Positions 7,495 to 16,522 of a stretch of DNA of 64,000 bases are shown here, piece by piece. Made by a program: the position numbers and the translations under genes. The stretch spans positions 1,302,001 to 1,366,000 of the forward strand of contig CAWETB010000015.1 of the NCBI GenBank assembly GCA_963811885.1. The letters run 5' to 3'. Each line of letters begins with the position of its first letter. Within the stretch, counting starts at the first letter, position 1. The stretch is from Gaiellasilicea sp963811885. GTDB taxonomy: Bacteria > Actinomycetota > Thermoleophilia > Gaiellales > Gaiellaceae. The notes beneath the pieces are model-generated. The model was not told the origin of the DNA. It saw nothing but the letters and a program-made list of their open reading frames with translations, and made no database searches.

Positions 7495-9057
7495 TCACAG
7501 CGACCAGATCACGGGGACGAGGAGCACGGCGACGACGCCGAAGAGCGCCAGCAGCGGCAGGCCGAGCTTCCAGTAGTCGCCGAAGCGATATCCACCGGGG
7601 CCGAGCACCATCAGGTTGGCCGGCGTCGCGACCGGGGTCAGGAAGGCGGCCGCGGCCGAAACGGCGACGGCCATCAACACGGGCTTCGCGGAGACGTCCA
7701 TGTCTGCTGCAGCGGAGAGCGCGATCGGGATCACGATCAGCGCTGTCGCCATGTTGCTGATCAGCTGGCCCAGCACCGCCGTGAGCAGGAACAGGCCGAG
7801 GAGCAGAGCGTGCGGCCCGGCGTCGCCGACGACGTCCACGAGCCGGTCGGCCAGCTGCCCGGCCGCGCCGGTCTCGACCATGGCGGTCGAGAGCGAGATC
7901 ATGCCGCCGACGAGGATCACGGTCGTCCAGGCGATTGCCCGGTACGTCTCCTCCATCGAGAGCACGCCCGAGAGCACGATCGCGCCTGCGGCGAGAAGTC
8001 CGGCAACAGCCGCCGGCACGACACCCGTGGTGAGCAGGACGACCATGCCGAGGAGGATCAGGAGCGCCCGCTTCGCGCCCGTCCCCAGCGGCCCGGCCTG
8101 GCGCCGCACGAGCTCGGGCTCGTCGACGACGAGCACATCGGGATCGGCGAGATGCTCCTCCAGCGCGCCCCACGCACCCCGAAGCAGGAGCGCATCACCG
8201 GCGGCGAGCGTGGACTCGCCGGCGAGCTCCTCCCCCTTCCGGTGGACGGCGAGGACGACGAGGTCGCCGCTGTCCGTGACCATGCCGGGGAACACCGCCT
8301 CGCCGATCAGCCCCGAGCGCGGCGGGATCACGACCTCGGCCACGCCGGATCCGCGGGTGAGCAGCGGGTCCGGAGCGTCCTCCAGCCCGTAGTGCTCGAC
8401 GAGCGTCCGGGCGTGGCCGCTGAAGTCGCGCGTGATCGCCCGCGGAGTGCGCTCCGGCAGCAGCCGGTGCCCGAGCAGCACGACGATCAGGATCGTCCCG
8501 ACCACGAGGGGGATTCCGACGAGGGCGAACTCGAAGAAGCCGAAGCGCCCGACCCCGGCGTCGGCGGCGTAGTCCGAGATGATCACGTTGACCGGCGTGC
8601 CGGTGAGCGCGAGCAGCGAGCCTGCGTGCGCGGCGAAGGCGACCGGCATCAGCAGCTGCGACGGCGAGCGCCGGAGGCGAACGGCCATCAGGACGACCAC
8701 GGGGGTCAGCGCGGCGACCGAGGCGTTGACGGTGATGAATGCCGTGACGAGGGCGACCACCGCCATCGTCAGCACGACGACCCGGGTGCGGTCGTTCCCG
8801 ACGCGGGCGATCAGCGCCTGGCCGACGAGCGCCGTCACACCGGTCGCCTCGAGCGCCTCGCTGACGACGAAGAGCGAGGCGATGAAGAGGACGGTCGGGT
8901 CGCCGAAGCCCGCCAGCGCCTGCTCCAGGTCGAGCACGCCCGTCGCCCACAGCGAGAGCGCGGTCCCGATCGCCACGACCGCGACGGGAATCCGGTCCCA
9001 GACGAAGACGACCACGACGGCGGCCAGGACGAGAAAGGTGATGGTCGACTGGCTCAT
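7495..9057 (-). CDS. SLC13/DASS-type permease with an RCK_C-like cytosolic insert
   Basis: 520-residue membrane transporter of the CitMHS/SLC13 (ion transporter superfamily) type. Two sets of TM helices flank a soluble loop (about residues 205-300) that carries a TrkA_C/RCK_C-like fold (EVVIPPRSGLIGEAVF, GDALLLRGAW). The repeat-end motifs HAGSLLALTGTPVNVIISD and FLTPVATPANLMVLGPGGY correspond to the SNT-type substrate and Na+ motifs of this family. The substrate is probably a dicarboxylate, sulfate or similar anion and cannot be specified here. It lies between the AbgT-type gene and the META lipoprotein in one direction with only short gaps. Confidence 0.88.
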   Translation of the reverse strand: MSQSTITFLVLAAVVVVFVWDRIPVAVVAIGTALSLWATGVLDLEQALAGFGDPTVLFIASLFVVSEALEATGVTALVGQALIARVGNDRTRVVVLTMAVVALVTAFITVNASVAALTPVVVLMAVRLRRSPSQLLMPVAFAAHAGSLLALTGTPVNVIISDYAADAGVGRFGFFEFALVGIPLVVGTILIVVLLGHRLLPERTPRAITRDFSGHARTLVEHYGLEDAPDPLLTRGSGVAEVVIPPRSGLIGEAVFPGMVTDSGDLVVLAVHRKGEELAGESTLAAGDALLLRGAWGALEEHLADPDVLVVDEPELVRRQAGPLGTGAKRALLILLGMVVLLTTGVVPAAVAGLLAAGAIVLSGVLSMEETYRAIAWTTVILVGGMISLSTAMVETGAAGQLADRLVDVVGDAGPHALLLGLFLLTAVLGQLISNMATALIVIPIALSAAADMDVSAKPVLMAVAVSAAAAFLTPVATPANLMVLGPGGYRFGDYWKLGLPLLALFGVVAVLLVPVIWSL

Positions 9058-9097
9058 CGACCGCTGCTTGCGGCCGGGGCTGCGACGTCCTGCATCG

Positions 9098-9157
9098 TCA
9101 CTCCAGAGCGGCCGCGATCACGAGCATCACCACCGACGCGACGGCGAGGATGCCCAT
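9098..9157 (-). CDS. 19-aa hydrophobic peptide coupled to the AbgT-type transporter
   Basis: The ATG shares one base with the TGA stop of the transporter gene (TGATG), and the frame encodes MGILAVASVVMLVIAAALE followed by TGA. The product would be a single membrane-spanning helix. Stop-start coupling is the usual arrangement for small transporter subunits, such as MetS of the NSS transporter MetP, but no such subunit is known to me for AbgT proteins. It is short enough to be fortuitous. Confidence 0.4.
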   Translation of the reverse strand: MGILAVASVVMLVIAAALE

Positions 9158-10827
9158 CAGTCGTTGTGCACGGGCGCACCAGGGCCGAGGGGGATGCCGA
9201 GCAGGTACCAGGCGACGAAGAACAGCGTCCAGATGATCGACAGCACGAGGACGTACGGGAGCATCATCGCGACGACCGTGCCGATGCCCGCGTCCCGCCG
9301 GTAGCGCTGCGCGAAGATGATGATCAGCGGGAAGTAGGCCATCAGCGGCGTCACCACGTTGAACGGCGAATCGCCGACGCGGTAGGCGGCGAGCACCGTC
9401 TGCGGCGCCACGTCGAGCCGCAGGAAGAGCGGAATGAAGATCGGGGCGAGGATGGCCCACTTGGCGATCGCCGCCGGCATGATCAGGTCGACGAGCATCG
9501 TCACGAGCACGAAGCCGATCAGCAGCCAGACCACCCCGATGTTGGCCTCCTCGAGCCAGTCACCGAGCTTGACGGCCGCGACCTGCGCCATGTTCGAGAA
9601 GTTGAAGTACGCGATGAACTGCGCGATCAGCAGGAACAGAAACAGCAGGCTCGCGAGGCCCGCCCACGACTTCGTGATCGACGCGAGCACCTCGTCGCTC
9701 GTCCGGATCGTTCCCGCTCCGCGCCCGTAGGCCAGCCCGGCCGCGAAGAAGATGATCGTGATGATCAGGATCAGGCTGTCCATGAACGGCGAGTCGCCGA
9801 TGATGTCGCCGGTGATCGGGTCGCGCAGCGGCGCGTCGGGGAACACGGTGAGCAGGCCGATCGCGACGAGCACGGCGGCGGTCGCGATCAGCGCGTAACG
9901 GAGACCCTTCGCCTCCGCCTCGGGCGAGACCTCGGGGCCCTTGTCGGCGTCGAGCGAATCGTCGTCGCTCTCGAGCGCAGGGTCATGCGTGCCGAGGCTT
10001 CGCTCGACGATGTACACGGAGACGAGCGTCAGGACGATCGTGACCAGGATCGTCGAGGCGATCCCGAAGTAGAGGTTCGCCGCGAGGTCGATCGACTGCT
10101 CCGGGTCGACGAGCGCACTCGCGTCGTTCGTGATCTCGGTCAGGACGCCGTCGAGCGGCGTGATCAGGAAGTTGACGCCGAAGCCGGCGGCGACGCCCGC
10201 GAAGGCGGCGGCCATGCCCGCGAGCGGGTTGCGGCCGACGCTTTTGAACGCAGCTGCGCCCAGGGGTATCAGCACGAGGTACCCCGCATCCGAGGCAATG
10301 CTCGAGAGGACGCCGATGAAGACGAGGATCGGCGTCAGCATCGCTTCCGACGAGACCTTGACGAGCTTCCGGATCAGCGCCCCGATCAGTCCGGCGGCCT
10401 CGGCGAGGCCGACGCCGATCATCACGACGAGGATGATCGCGACGGCGGCGAAGTTGCGGAAGTTGGCGACGAAAGACGTGAAGAGGAAGCGGATTCCGTC
10501 TGCGGACAGCAGGCTCTGGATTGCCGCCGTTTCCTCTTTGACCGTGTACTCGCCTTCCTGGACGGACGCGTCCGGCAGGCCGCCGGAAGGTTGCGTGGAA
10601 CCGCCCGGAACCGTCTCCTCGACGGTGATCGGCGGAGGCTCGACGACCTGGTACGTGACCTTGATGTCCGCCCAGGCGAGCAGGGCGGAGAGGACGATGA
10701 CGATCACGCACAGCCAGACGAACAGGATCGCGGGGTTCGGCATCTTGTTCCCGCCCCGCTCGATCGCGCCCAGGATCCGCTGCATCATCGGCGTCCCGGA
10801 GGGGGCGGCTTCCGGTGCGCTCGTCAC
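9157..10827 (-). CDS. AbgT-family transporter
   Basis: 556 residues with about 11 hydrophobic segments. Family hallmarks are the N-terminal segment MQRILGAIERGGNKMPNPAILF, the central ASDAGYLVLIPLGAAAF and GFGVNFLITPLDG blocks, and the C-terminal AYRVGDSPFNVVTPLMAYFPLI block. AbgT of E. coli imports p-aminobenzoyl-glutamate, and other members export antimetabolites such as sulfonamides. GTG 10827 overlaps the stop of the M20 peptidase gene (GTGA). In E. coli the AbgAB hydrolase is an M20-type pair, so the pairing here supports uptake and cleavage of an N-acyl or peptidic glutamate compound. The exact substrate is inference. Confidence 0.9.
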   Translation of the reverse strand: MTSAPEAAPSGTPMMQRILGAIERGGNKMPNPAILFVWLCVIVIVLSALLAWADIKVTYQVVEPPPITVEETVPGGSTQPSGGLPDASVQEGEYTVKEETAAIQSLLSADGIRFLFTSFVANFRNFAAVAIILVVMIGVGLAEAAGLIGALIRKLVKVSSEAMLTPILVFIGVLSSIASDAGYLVLIPLGAAAFKSVGRNPLAGMAAAFAGVAAGFGVNFLITPLDGVLTEITNDASALVDPEQSIDLAANLYFGIASTILVTIVLTLVSVYIVERSLGTHDPALESDDDSLDADKGPEVSPEAEAKGLRYALIATAAVLVAIGLLTVFPDAPLRDPITGDIIGDSPFMDSLILIITIIFFAAGLAYGRGAGTIRTSDEVLASITKSWAGLASLLFLFLLIAQFIAYFNFSNMAQVAAVKLGDWLEEANIGVVWLLIGFVLVTMLVDLIMPAAIAKWAILAPIFIPLFLRLDVAPQTVLAAYRVGDSPFNVVTPLMAYFPLIIIFAQRYRRDAGIGTVVAMMLPYVLVLSIIWTLFFVAWYLLGIPLGPGAPVHND

Positions 10828-12218
10828 GAGCTCGCCTTCCCCGCGAAGGTCTCTGCGAGCCGGCTGAAGAACTCGGTCTCGACGGCCACCGCCTTCTCGA
10901 ACTCGTCCAGCAGCACGCGCTCGTTCGGCGCGTGGATGTTCGCGAAGCCGTCGGTCGTCCCCAGGAGCAGGATCTCGGCATCGGGCGCCGCCTCCTGGAG
11001 CGCGCTGACGAGCGGGATCGAGCCACCGGTCGCGACGAACGACGGCTCGCTGCCCCAGACCGTCTCGAAGGCGGCGCGCGCGGCCTCGTACGCGGGGCCG
11101 GTCGTTTTCGCGAAATAGCCCTGGCCTGTCTCGGCGGCCTCGACCTCGAGCGCGACCCCGAACGGCCGCAGCCCCTCGAGGTGCCGGATCAGCGCCGCCT
11201 GCGCCTCTGCGGGGTCCTCCTCCGGATGGATCCGAAGGCCGAGCTTGGCGCGCGCGTGCGGCACGACGGCATTGAGCGCCTCGTCGACGGGCTGAGCGTC
11301 GATGCCGGTGACGGTGATCGCCGGCCCGGACCAGATCCGCTCGCCGAGGCCGCCGGTCCCGAAGAACGGCATTCCCGGCACGATCTCGGCCAGGTCGCGG
11401 AACTCGTCGTCGCTGTACGAGGCGCCGGTCCACTCCTCGCGCCGCAGGCCGGGCACGGCGACGTCGCCGTTCTCGTCGTGCAGCGTCGCGAGCGCGTGCA
11501 GCAGCACGAGCAACGCATCGGGAGCGGCGCCGCCGAACTGCCCGCTGTGCTTCGGGCCGGCAAGCGTTCTCACCTGGACGATCACGCCCGCCATCCCGCG
11601 GAGCCCGACGGTCAGAGTCGGAACGCCGGGACGAAGGCTACCCATGTCCGCGATCACCATCGCGTCGGCGGCGAACAGCTCCGGCTGGCTCGGTGGGAAC
11701 GTCGTGAGTGCGCTGCCGATCTCCTCCTGCCCCTCGATCACGAGCTTGATCCCGACCGGGGGCTTCCCACCCCAGGCGCGCAAGGCGCCGACGTGGACGA
11801 GAATGTTCGACTTCGAGTCGGCGGCGCCGCGGCCGTAGATCGCGCCGTCGCGCTCGGTCGCCTCGAACGGCGGCGATTCCCACTTCGACTCGTCGCCGGC
11901 AGGGACGACGTCGTAGTGGCCGTAAAGGAGCACCGTCGGAGCTCCGTCGGGAGCGGGGATCTCGCCCATGATCACCGGCGCTGTGTCCGGCAGCTCGAGC
12001 GGCTCGAGCACCTCGACGCCCGCGTCGCGCAGCAGCCCGACGACGAAGTCGTAGGCGTCGAGCAAGGGCTGGCGAGGCTCGGGGAAGCCGGCAGCCGAGA
12101 CGGAAGGGATCGCGACAAGCCGCGCGAGCTCCTCTTCGAGCTGCGGCATCAGCGCGGTCACGCGCTCGCTCAATGACGAGCTGGCCACTGACGGGCCGTC
12201 GTCTGGCATGTCAGCCAT
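10824..12218 (-). CDS. M20 family dipeptidase/acylase
   Basis: 464 residues. The di-zinc motifs LYGHYDVVPAG (His ligand plus catalytic Asp), GRGAADSKSN (bridging Asp) and IEGQEEIGS (general-base Glu) are intact, with the dimerisation or lid domain at about 200-340. M20 enzymes of this subgroup cleave dipeptides or N-acyl amino acids in the cytoplasm. It is first in an operon with the AbgT-type transporter and glutaminase. Two start codons are possible, ATG 12218 (after the -10 box TATAGT) and ATG 12209 (MPDDG...). The transcript would begin very near them, so initiation is probably leaderless. Confidence 0.92.
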   Translation of the reverse strand: MADMPDDGPSVASSSLSERVTALMPQLEEELARLVAIPSVSAAGFPEPRQPLLDAYDFVVGLLRDAGVEVLEPLELPDTAPVIMGEIPAPDGAPTVLLYGHYDVVPAGDESKWESPPFEATERDGAIYGRGAADSKSNILVHVGALRAWGGKPPVGIKLVIEGQEEIGSALTTFPPSQPELFAADAMVIADMGSLRPGVPTLTVGLRGMAGVIVQVRTLAGPKHSGQFGGAAPDALLVLLHALATLHDENGDVAVPGLRREEWTGASYSDDEFRDLAEIVPGMPFFGTGGLGERIWSGPAITVTGIDAQPVDEALNAVVPHARAKLGLRIHPEEDPAEAQAALIRHLEGLRPFGVALEVEAAETGQGYFAKTTGPAYEAARAAFETVWGSEPSFVATGGSIPLVSALQEAAPDAEILLLGTTDGFANIHAPNERVLLDEFEKAVAVETEFFSRLAETFAGKASS

Positions 12219-12223
12219 GGCCG

Positions 12224-12229
12224 ACTATA
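12224..12229 (-). promoter_or_regulatory. -10 box TATAGT before the M20-AbgT-glsA operon
   Basis: TATAGT on the minus strand lies 5 nt before ATG 12218 and 14 nt before ATG 12209. It would drive the run of seven genes down to 3819. No ribosome binding site is visible. Confidence 0.55.
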
Positions 12230-12265
12230 ACCCGGCGCGGTTGACGCCTGGCAGAGCTTCGGTCG

Positions 12266-15046
12266 CTAGTCGGGCAGGCGCACGTTCGCGGTGCCGGTCG
12301 AGACGCGCGGCGAGAGCCCCGTCGGCCACGTGCGCAGGTCGACCGCGCCGCCCGGCCGGGCCGGGAAGGTCGCGAAGGCCTGGAAGCTGCTCTGCCAGAG
12401 CCGCACCGTCTTGCCGCGCGTCGACGGGGGCAGCACGAGCCGGAACCGGCCCTTCGCGTCCGGCCACTGCGCGGCGACCGGCTTGACGACGCGTCCGTTC
12501 ACGTTCGCCCCGACAAGCAGGCCCTGATAGATGGCGCCCGGGTACGAGGTCGAGGTCGGCAGCGGCAGGACGGCGCCGACGCGGGCCGGCAACTGCACGT
12601 CCATGCGTGCGCTCCGAAGCCGCTTGAACTTGACCGTCGGGACCAGGCCCGACGAGTACGAGACCGAGCCGAGCGCGACCTGGACGCTGAGCGGCACCGG
12701 GTCGTCCTGCGACTTGTCCGATGCGGCGAAGAAGGACGTGTAGTTCCCGTTCGCGTCCGAGGGCTCCGAGAACGTCCAGAAGTCGCGGTCGACGGTGCGC
12801 GTGACGACGGTCGCGCCTGCGACCGGCCGCCCGTCCGCGCCGGTGATCCGGCCGGAGAGCCGGTAGGTGAACAGGCTCACCCCGGCGGGAGCGAAGCCGC
12901 CGCGCGTGGAGATGCGACCGGTGACGACGACGTTGCCGTTCTTGCCCGAGCTCGCCCGCAGGTCGTTGATGCGGTACGCGACGGAGAAGCCGCCGCTCGC
13001 CGCACGGGCCGCCGCGCGCTCGGACGGCGTCAGCGCCCGGCCGCCGACACGGGCGCGCGAGAGATCGGCGACCTTGACGACATGGCGTCGAACGCCGTTG
13101 ACGTCGACGGCGGCGCGGAAGCGGCCGTCGGGGCCGGTCGCCTGCTTCAGGACGTAGCGATCGACCGAGATCCGCGCGCCGGAGACCGGTCTGCCGCCGA
13201 CGAGCAGCCGGCCGCTCGCGATCTCGGTGTTGTCACCGGACGGGAGCCAGGCGCGCACCGTGATCGGCCCGCCCGTCGAAAGCCGTGCCCCACCGGCGAC
13301 CGCGACGGGAGCGCGCGCACGCGCCGGCTTGGCCGTCGGCGTCGACATCACCCTGGGCGGGTCAGCCGCAGCGGCCGCGGCCCGCGTCAGCGCGGACGGC
13401 GGTGACGACTGCTGCTGGCTGCCGCCGATCGCGAAGACCTGCAGCTCGGCCGCCGTACCGCCGTTCGACGACGTCGGCGTGCCGCCGACCGTGATCGCGA
13501 GGTACTCCTTGCCGCCGCTCAGATAGAGCGTCGGCCCGGCGGCGATCGGAGCGCCGGTCTGGAAGCGCCACAGCACCTTCCCGTTCCGGGTGTCGAAGGC
13601 ACGGAGGACGCCGTCGCCGCCGCCGGCGAAGCCGAGGCCGCTCGCGGTCGTCGTGACGCCGCCGCGCTCCGGCTCCGGGGTCTGGAACTTCCACACCCGC
13701 TTGCCGGTGGCGACATTGATCGCGCTGATCGAGCCGTGGTCGTGCCAGCTCTCGAGCCCGGTGCCGAAGTTCCCGTTCTGAAGCCCGAGGAAGACGTCGC
13801 CCTGGATCAGCTTCCGCCGCTTCTGCGTCGGCGTCAGCTTGTCCTGGATCAGAACGGCGGCCGTCTCCGCCGCGGCGTTGAAGACGTAGTTGGTCGCGGG
13901 GTCGTAGGAGGCGGGCGAGTAGTTCACGCCGCCGAGCGCGGAGGGGAAGATCGTCACCGGCTGCCCGGGCCGGAGCGGCGGATGCTCGACGCGGTCGATC
14001 ACCTTCACCCGCTGGTGCAACATCTGCCCGGTGCGGGCGTCGAGGGCGAACCAGACGCCTTCCTTCGAGGCCACCGACACGACCCGCCGCGTCTTGCCGC
14101 CGACCTTCGCGTCGTAGACGAGCGGCGGCTGCGCGACGTCGTAGTTCCACTGGTCGTTCGCGACGAGCTGCTGCCACCAGCGCTGCTTGCCCGTGTTGAG
14201 GTCGACGGCGATCAGCGAGTTCGCGCGCGGGTTCGGGCCGGGATGGAGGTCGTGGTAGAAGTTCGGCGTTCCGGAGCCGGTGCCGAAGTAGACGGTGCTC
14301 GTGCGGGTGTCGATCGTGACGGGCGTCCAGACGACGCCGCCGCCGACGATCCGCGACAGCCGCCGCCACTGCTGCTGCTCGGGCGGGATCGTCCAGTACG
14401 GGTTCGGCCACGCGGGCGTCAGGTCGGTGTTGAACGCCATCACGTAGCCGCGCACGCCGTACTCCGAGCCGGCCGCGCCCATCACGACCTTCCCGCCGGC
14501 GCAGATCGGCGCGCTCGTCTGCGAGTAGCCGTAGTTCGCCGCAGCGTTGGGGACGAACTGGCTGATCGCGATCTTCCCGACCACCTCGCCGTCGCTCGGG
14601 CGCAGCGCGACGAGCTGCATGTCGAGCGTGGTCATGAAGAGCTTGCCGCCGCAATACGCGAGCCCGCGGTTGGCGGCGACGCCGAAGTTGACGAAGAGGC
14701 CGCTGTTCCGGGGCTTGTACTCCCATTTGACCTTGCCGGTGTCACCGTCGAGCGCGAAGACGAAGTTGTTGTTCGTCGTCACATAGAGGGTGCCGTCGAT
14801 CGCGAGCGGATACGACTGCTGTCCCCGCCGGACGTCCGGATCGACGCGGCGAAGGTCGACGGTGAAGACCCGGCCCATGCGGTCGACGTTGTCCCGGCCG
14901 ATCTGCGTCAGCGGCGAATGCCGGTTGTTGTCGGGCGTCCGGCCGAAGCCGGTCCAGTCGCCCGTGGCGTCCGCAGCCGCGACCGTGCCACCGCCGGCGC
15001 AGAGCGCGAGGGCGACCAGGAACGCCGCTCCGGCTGTGTACCTCAT
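12266..15046 (-). CDS. PQQ-type quinoprotein dehydrogenase with C-terminal carboxypeptidase-regulatory-like domains
   Basis: 926 residues with signal peptide. Residues about 25-560 form an eight-bladed quinoprotein propeller, starting DWTGFGRTPDNNRHSPLTQI and containing NRGLAYCGGKLFMTTLD, DVFLGLQNGNFG and the W-motif repeats ATGKRVWKF, RNGKVLWRF. No CxxCH is present, so there is no fused cytochrome c. Residues about 620-926 hold repeated Ig/CarboxypepD_reg-like modules (GRLLVGGRPVSGARI; GRITGADGRPVAGATVV). At the position of the MDH catalytic W-D-[FY]-x motif it has W-N-Y-D, so the usual catalytic Asp appears as Asn. ATG overlaps the stop of the vWA gene (ATGA), making it the last gene of the mxa-like operon. 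It is probably an exported alcohol- or sugar-oxidising enzyme, or a non-catalytic relative. Confidence 0.85.
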   Translation of the reverse strand: MRYTAGAAFLVALALCAGGGTVAAADATGDWTGFGRTPDNNRHSPLTQIGRDNVDRMGRVFTVDLRRVDPDVRRGQQSYPLAIDGTLYVTTNNNFVFALDGDTGKVKWEYKPRNSGLFVNFGVAANRGLAYCGGKLFMTTLDMQLVALRPSDGEVVGKIAISQFVPNAAANYGYSQTSAPICAGGKVVMGAAGSEYGVRGYVMAFNTDLTPAWPNPYWTIPPEQQQWRRLSRIVGGGVVWTPVTIDTRTSTVYFGTGSGTPNFYHDLHPGPNPRANSLIAVDLNTGKQRWWQQLVANDQWNYDVAQPPLVYDAKVGGKTRRVVSVASKEGVWFALDARTGQMLHQRVKVIDRVEHPPLRPGQPVTIFPSALGGVNYSPASYDPATNYVFNAAAETAAVLIQDKLTPTQKRRKLIQGDVFLGLQNGNFGTGLESWHDHGSISAINVATGKRVWKFQTPEPERGGVTTTASGLGFAGGGDGVLRAFDTRNGKVLWRFQTGAPIAAGPTLYLSGGKEYLAITVGGTPTSSNGGTAAELQVFAIGGSQQQSSPPSALTRAAAAAADPPRVMSTPTAKPARARAPVAVAGGARLSTGGPITVRAWLPSGDNTEIASGRLLVGGRPVSGARISVDRYVLKQATGPDGRFRAAVDVNGVRRHVVKVADLSRARVGGRALTPSERAAARAASGGFSVAYRINDLRASSGKNGNVVVTGRISTRGGFAPAGVSLFTYRLSGRITGADGRPVAGATVVTRTVDRDFWTFSEPSDANGNYTSFFAASDKSQDDPVPLSVQVALGSVSYSSGLVPTVKFKRLRSARMDVQLPARVGAVLPLPTSTSYPGAIYQGLLVGANVNGRVVKPVAAQWPDAKGRFRLVLPPSTRGKTVRLWQSSFQAFATFPARPGGAVDLRTWPTGLSPRVSTGTANVRLPD

Positions 15047-16008
15047 GCCTCGACAATGGTACTGACACGGCGGTTCAGCACATGCGGCAGCCCGAACACG
15101 AGGACGAGCACGAGCACCAGCCCGGCGAACGCGATGTACGGAGCGAGCAGGGTCGTCGTCCGCCCGCTGCCGGCCGGCGTCGAGACCGGGCCATCGCCCA
15201 CCGCGGAGGCCAGCAGCTCGCGGGCGCGCCCGAGGTCTCCCTCACGTGCGACAGGCCCGAGCTTGGCCGCGTTCGCGGGCGCCGCATCGTCCGGGCGGTA
15301 CTGGGGCTCCGCCTCGCCGTTGCGATAGACGCGCTCCGCAGCGTTCCAGAACTGGACGACGACGAGCTTGCAGCCCGCGGCCGGCGCTGCGAACGGCGCG
15401 CTCTCGCCGTCGGTGAGGACCACGCAGACCCGCCGCTCGACCTTCGGGGTGAAGAAGCCCCTGGAGCCGAGCCCGGCGAGGGCATCGAAGCTCGTCGCGA
15501 CCCGGGCGACCTGCTGCGGCGGCGGCGACTCGATCGTGGCGGCCTCCTGCAGCGTCGACGCGAACACGCGCTGATCGAGCGTCGGGAACAGGTATGGCAG
15601 CGCGCGATCCGTGAGTCCGGCAAGACCGGAGCGCACCTCGGGGATCGCCGCTCGCAGCTTCAGCGCGGCGGCACGTGCACGCTCGAGCCTCGTCGCGTCG
15701 GCAGGGCCGGCCGCAGCGAGCATCGAGCGCGAGACGTCGACGACGAAGAGCGCCTCGACGTCCGACCGCACTTCCCGCCCGCCGTCGCGACTCACTGCGG
15801 GCTGCGCAGCCGCGAGCCCGAAGGCACAGCAGGCCGCTGCGAGCAGCAGCAGGCGCCCGCGTCCTCGGCCCGGCTCCGGAAGACCGATCGCGGTCGCTGC
15901 CCGACTCGCCCGCGTGCGGGCCAGGACGAGCGCGGCGACGGGCAGCACGGCGGCCAGGCACGCCAGTGCGCCGAGCGGGCTGAGGAAGGTCAGCTCGAGG
16001 GCGAGCAT
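15043..16008 (-). CDS. Membrane-anchored vWA protein, MxaL-like position
   Basis: 321 residues. TM helices occur near the N-terminus (about 10-30 and 52-70) and C-terminus (about 290-312). Between them lies a von Willebrand factor A domain with the metal-site motif DVSRSM (DxSxS) and TDGES. This BatA/MxaL plan places the vWA domain outside the membrane. ATG 16008 follows GGGGG and is one base after the stop of the preceding gene. Its place as the second vWA gene of the operon, after a small TPR-like gene, corresponds to mxaL, which in methylotrophs is needed for calcium insertion into methanol dehydrogenase. That role here is inferred from gene order. Confidence 0.75.
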   Translation of the reverse strand: MLALELTFLSPLGALACLAAVLPVAALVLARTRASRAATAIGLPEPGRGRGRLLLLAAACCAFGLAAAQPAVSRDGGREVRSDVEALFVVDVSRSMLAAAGPADATRLERARAAALKLRAAIPEVRSGLAGLTDRALPYLFPTLDQRVFASTLQEAATIESPPPQQVARVATSFDALAGLGSRGFFTPKVERRVCVVLTDGESAPFAAPAAGCKLVVVQFWNAAERVYRNGEAEPQYRPDDAAPANAAKLGPVAREGDLGRARELLASAVGDGPVSTPAGSGRTTTLLAPYIAFAGLVLVLVLVFGLPHVLNRRVSTIVEA

Positions 16009-16009
16009 G

Positions 16010-16522
16010 TCAGTACCCCCGCCCTGGCAGGCCGGCTCCGGCGCCGCGCCGGCCGCCGCCACGCGGGCCTGAGCCCTGCCCGGATCCGGTGCGGGTCCCG
16101 ATCGCGCGCAGCCGCCGCACGGCGAGCTCGAGGTCGAACTTCGCCGCGACGTTGGCGTTGTCGAGCCGGACCGCCGTCTCGAAGAGATCGCGGCTGAGCT
16201 CGTCGGGCGTCTGCCCGTCCGCCGACCTGCCCCCGCCCGCCGCGAGCACGCCGAGGAGGACGTCCGCCTGGGCGGCCGCCTTGCGATCCTCGGCGACCGC
16301 GATCTCGGTGAGAAGCGCCTGCGCCCGCGAGCGGAGATTCGTCCTCGTCAGGCCGCTGTCGAACCCACGGCCCGCCCCTGCTGCAGCCTCGTAGGCGGCG
16401 ACCGCGGCCCGGAGCCGAGCGTCCTCGTTCCCCGCCCGGGCGCGCATGACCAGCGCGGCGCCTGCGAGCACGAATGCCGCCGCGAGCGCGACGGCGGCGA
16501 GGCCGAGCCGCGACCTGCTCAT
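16010..16522 (-). CDS. Small single-TM protein with TPR-like region, MxaK-like position
   Basis: 170 residues. An N-terminal TM helix (about 8-27) is followed by Ala-rich helices (RSRAQALLTEIAVAEDRKAAAQADVLLGVL and ELSRDLFETAVRLDNANVAAKFDLELAVRRL) resembling TPR hairpins, and a Gly/Arg-rich tail. Sequence alone does not identify a family. Its position between two vWA genes, its size and its membrane anchor match MxaK of the mxaACKL group. ATG overlaps the stop of the upstream vWA gene (ATGA). Confidence 0.6.
   Translation of the reverse strand: MSRSRLGLAAVALAAAFVLAGAALVMRARAGNEDARLRAAVAAYEAAAGAGRGFDSGLTRTNLRSRAQALLTEIAVAEDRKAAAQADVLLGVLAAGGGRSADGQTPDELSRDLFETAVRLDNANVAAKFDLELAVRRLRAIGTRTGSGQGSGPRGGGRRGAGAGLPGRGY

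Noticed and set aside
7090..11118. Very long open frame on the plus strand across the AbgT, SLC13 and META genes
   Set aside because: Highly Arg/Asp/Glu-rich, repetitive composition with no recognisable domain. It is antisense to well-supported genes and reflects GC-rich codon bias.
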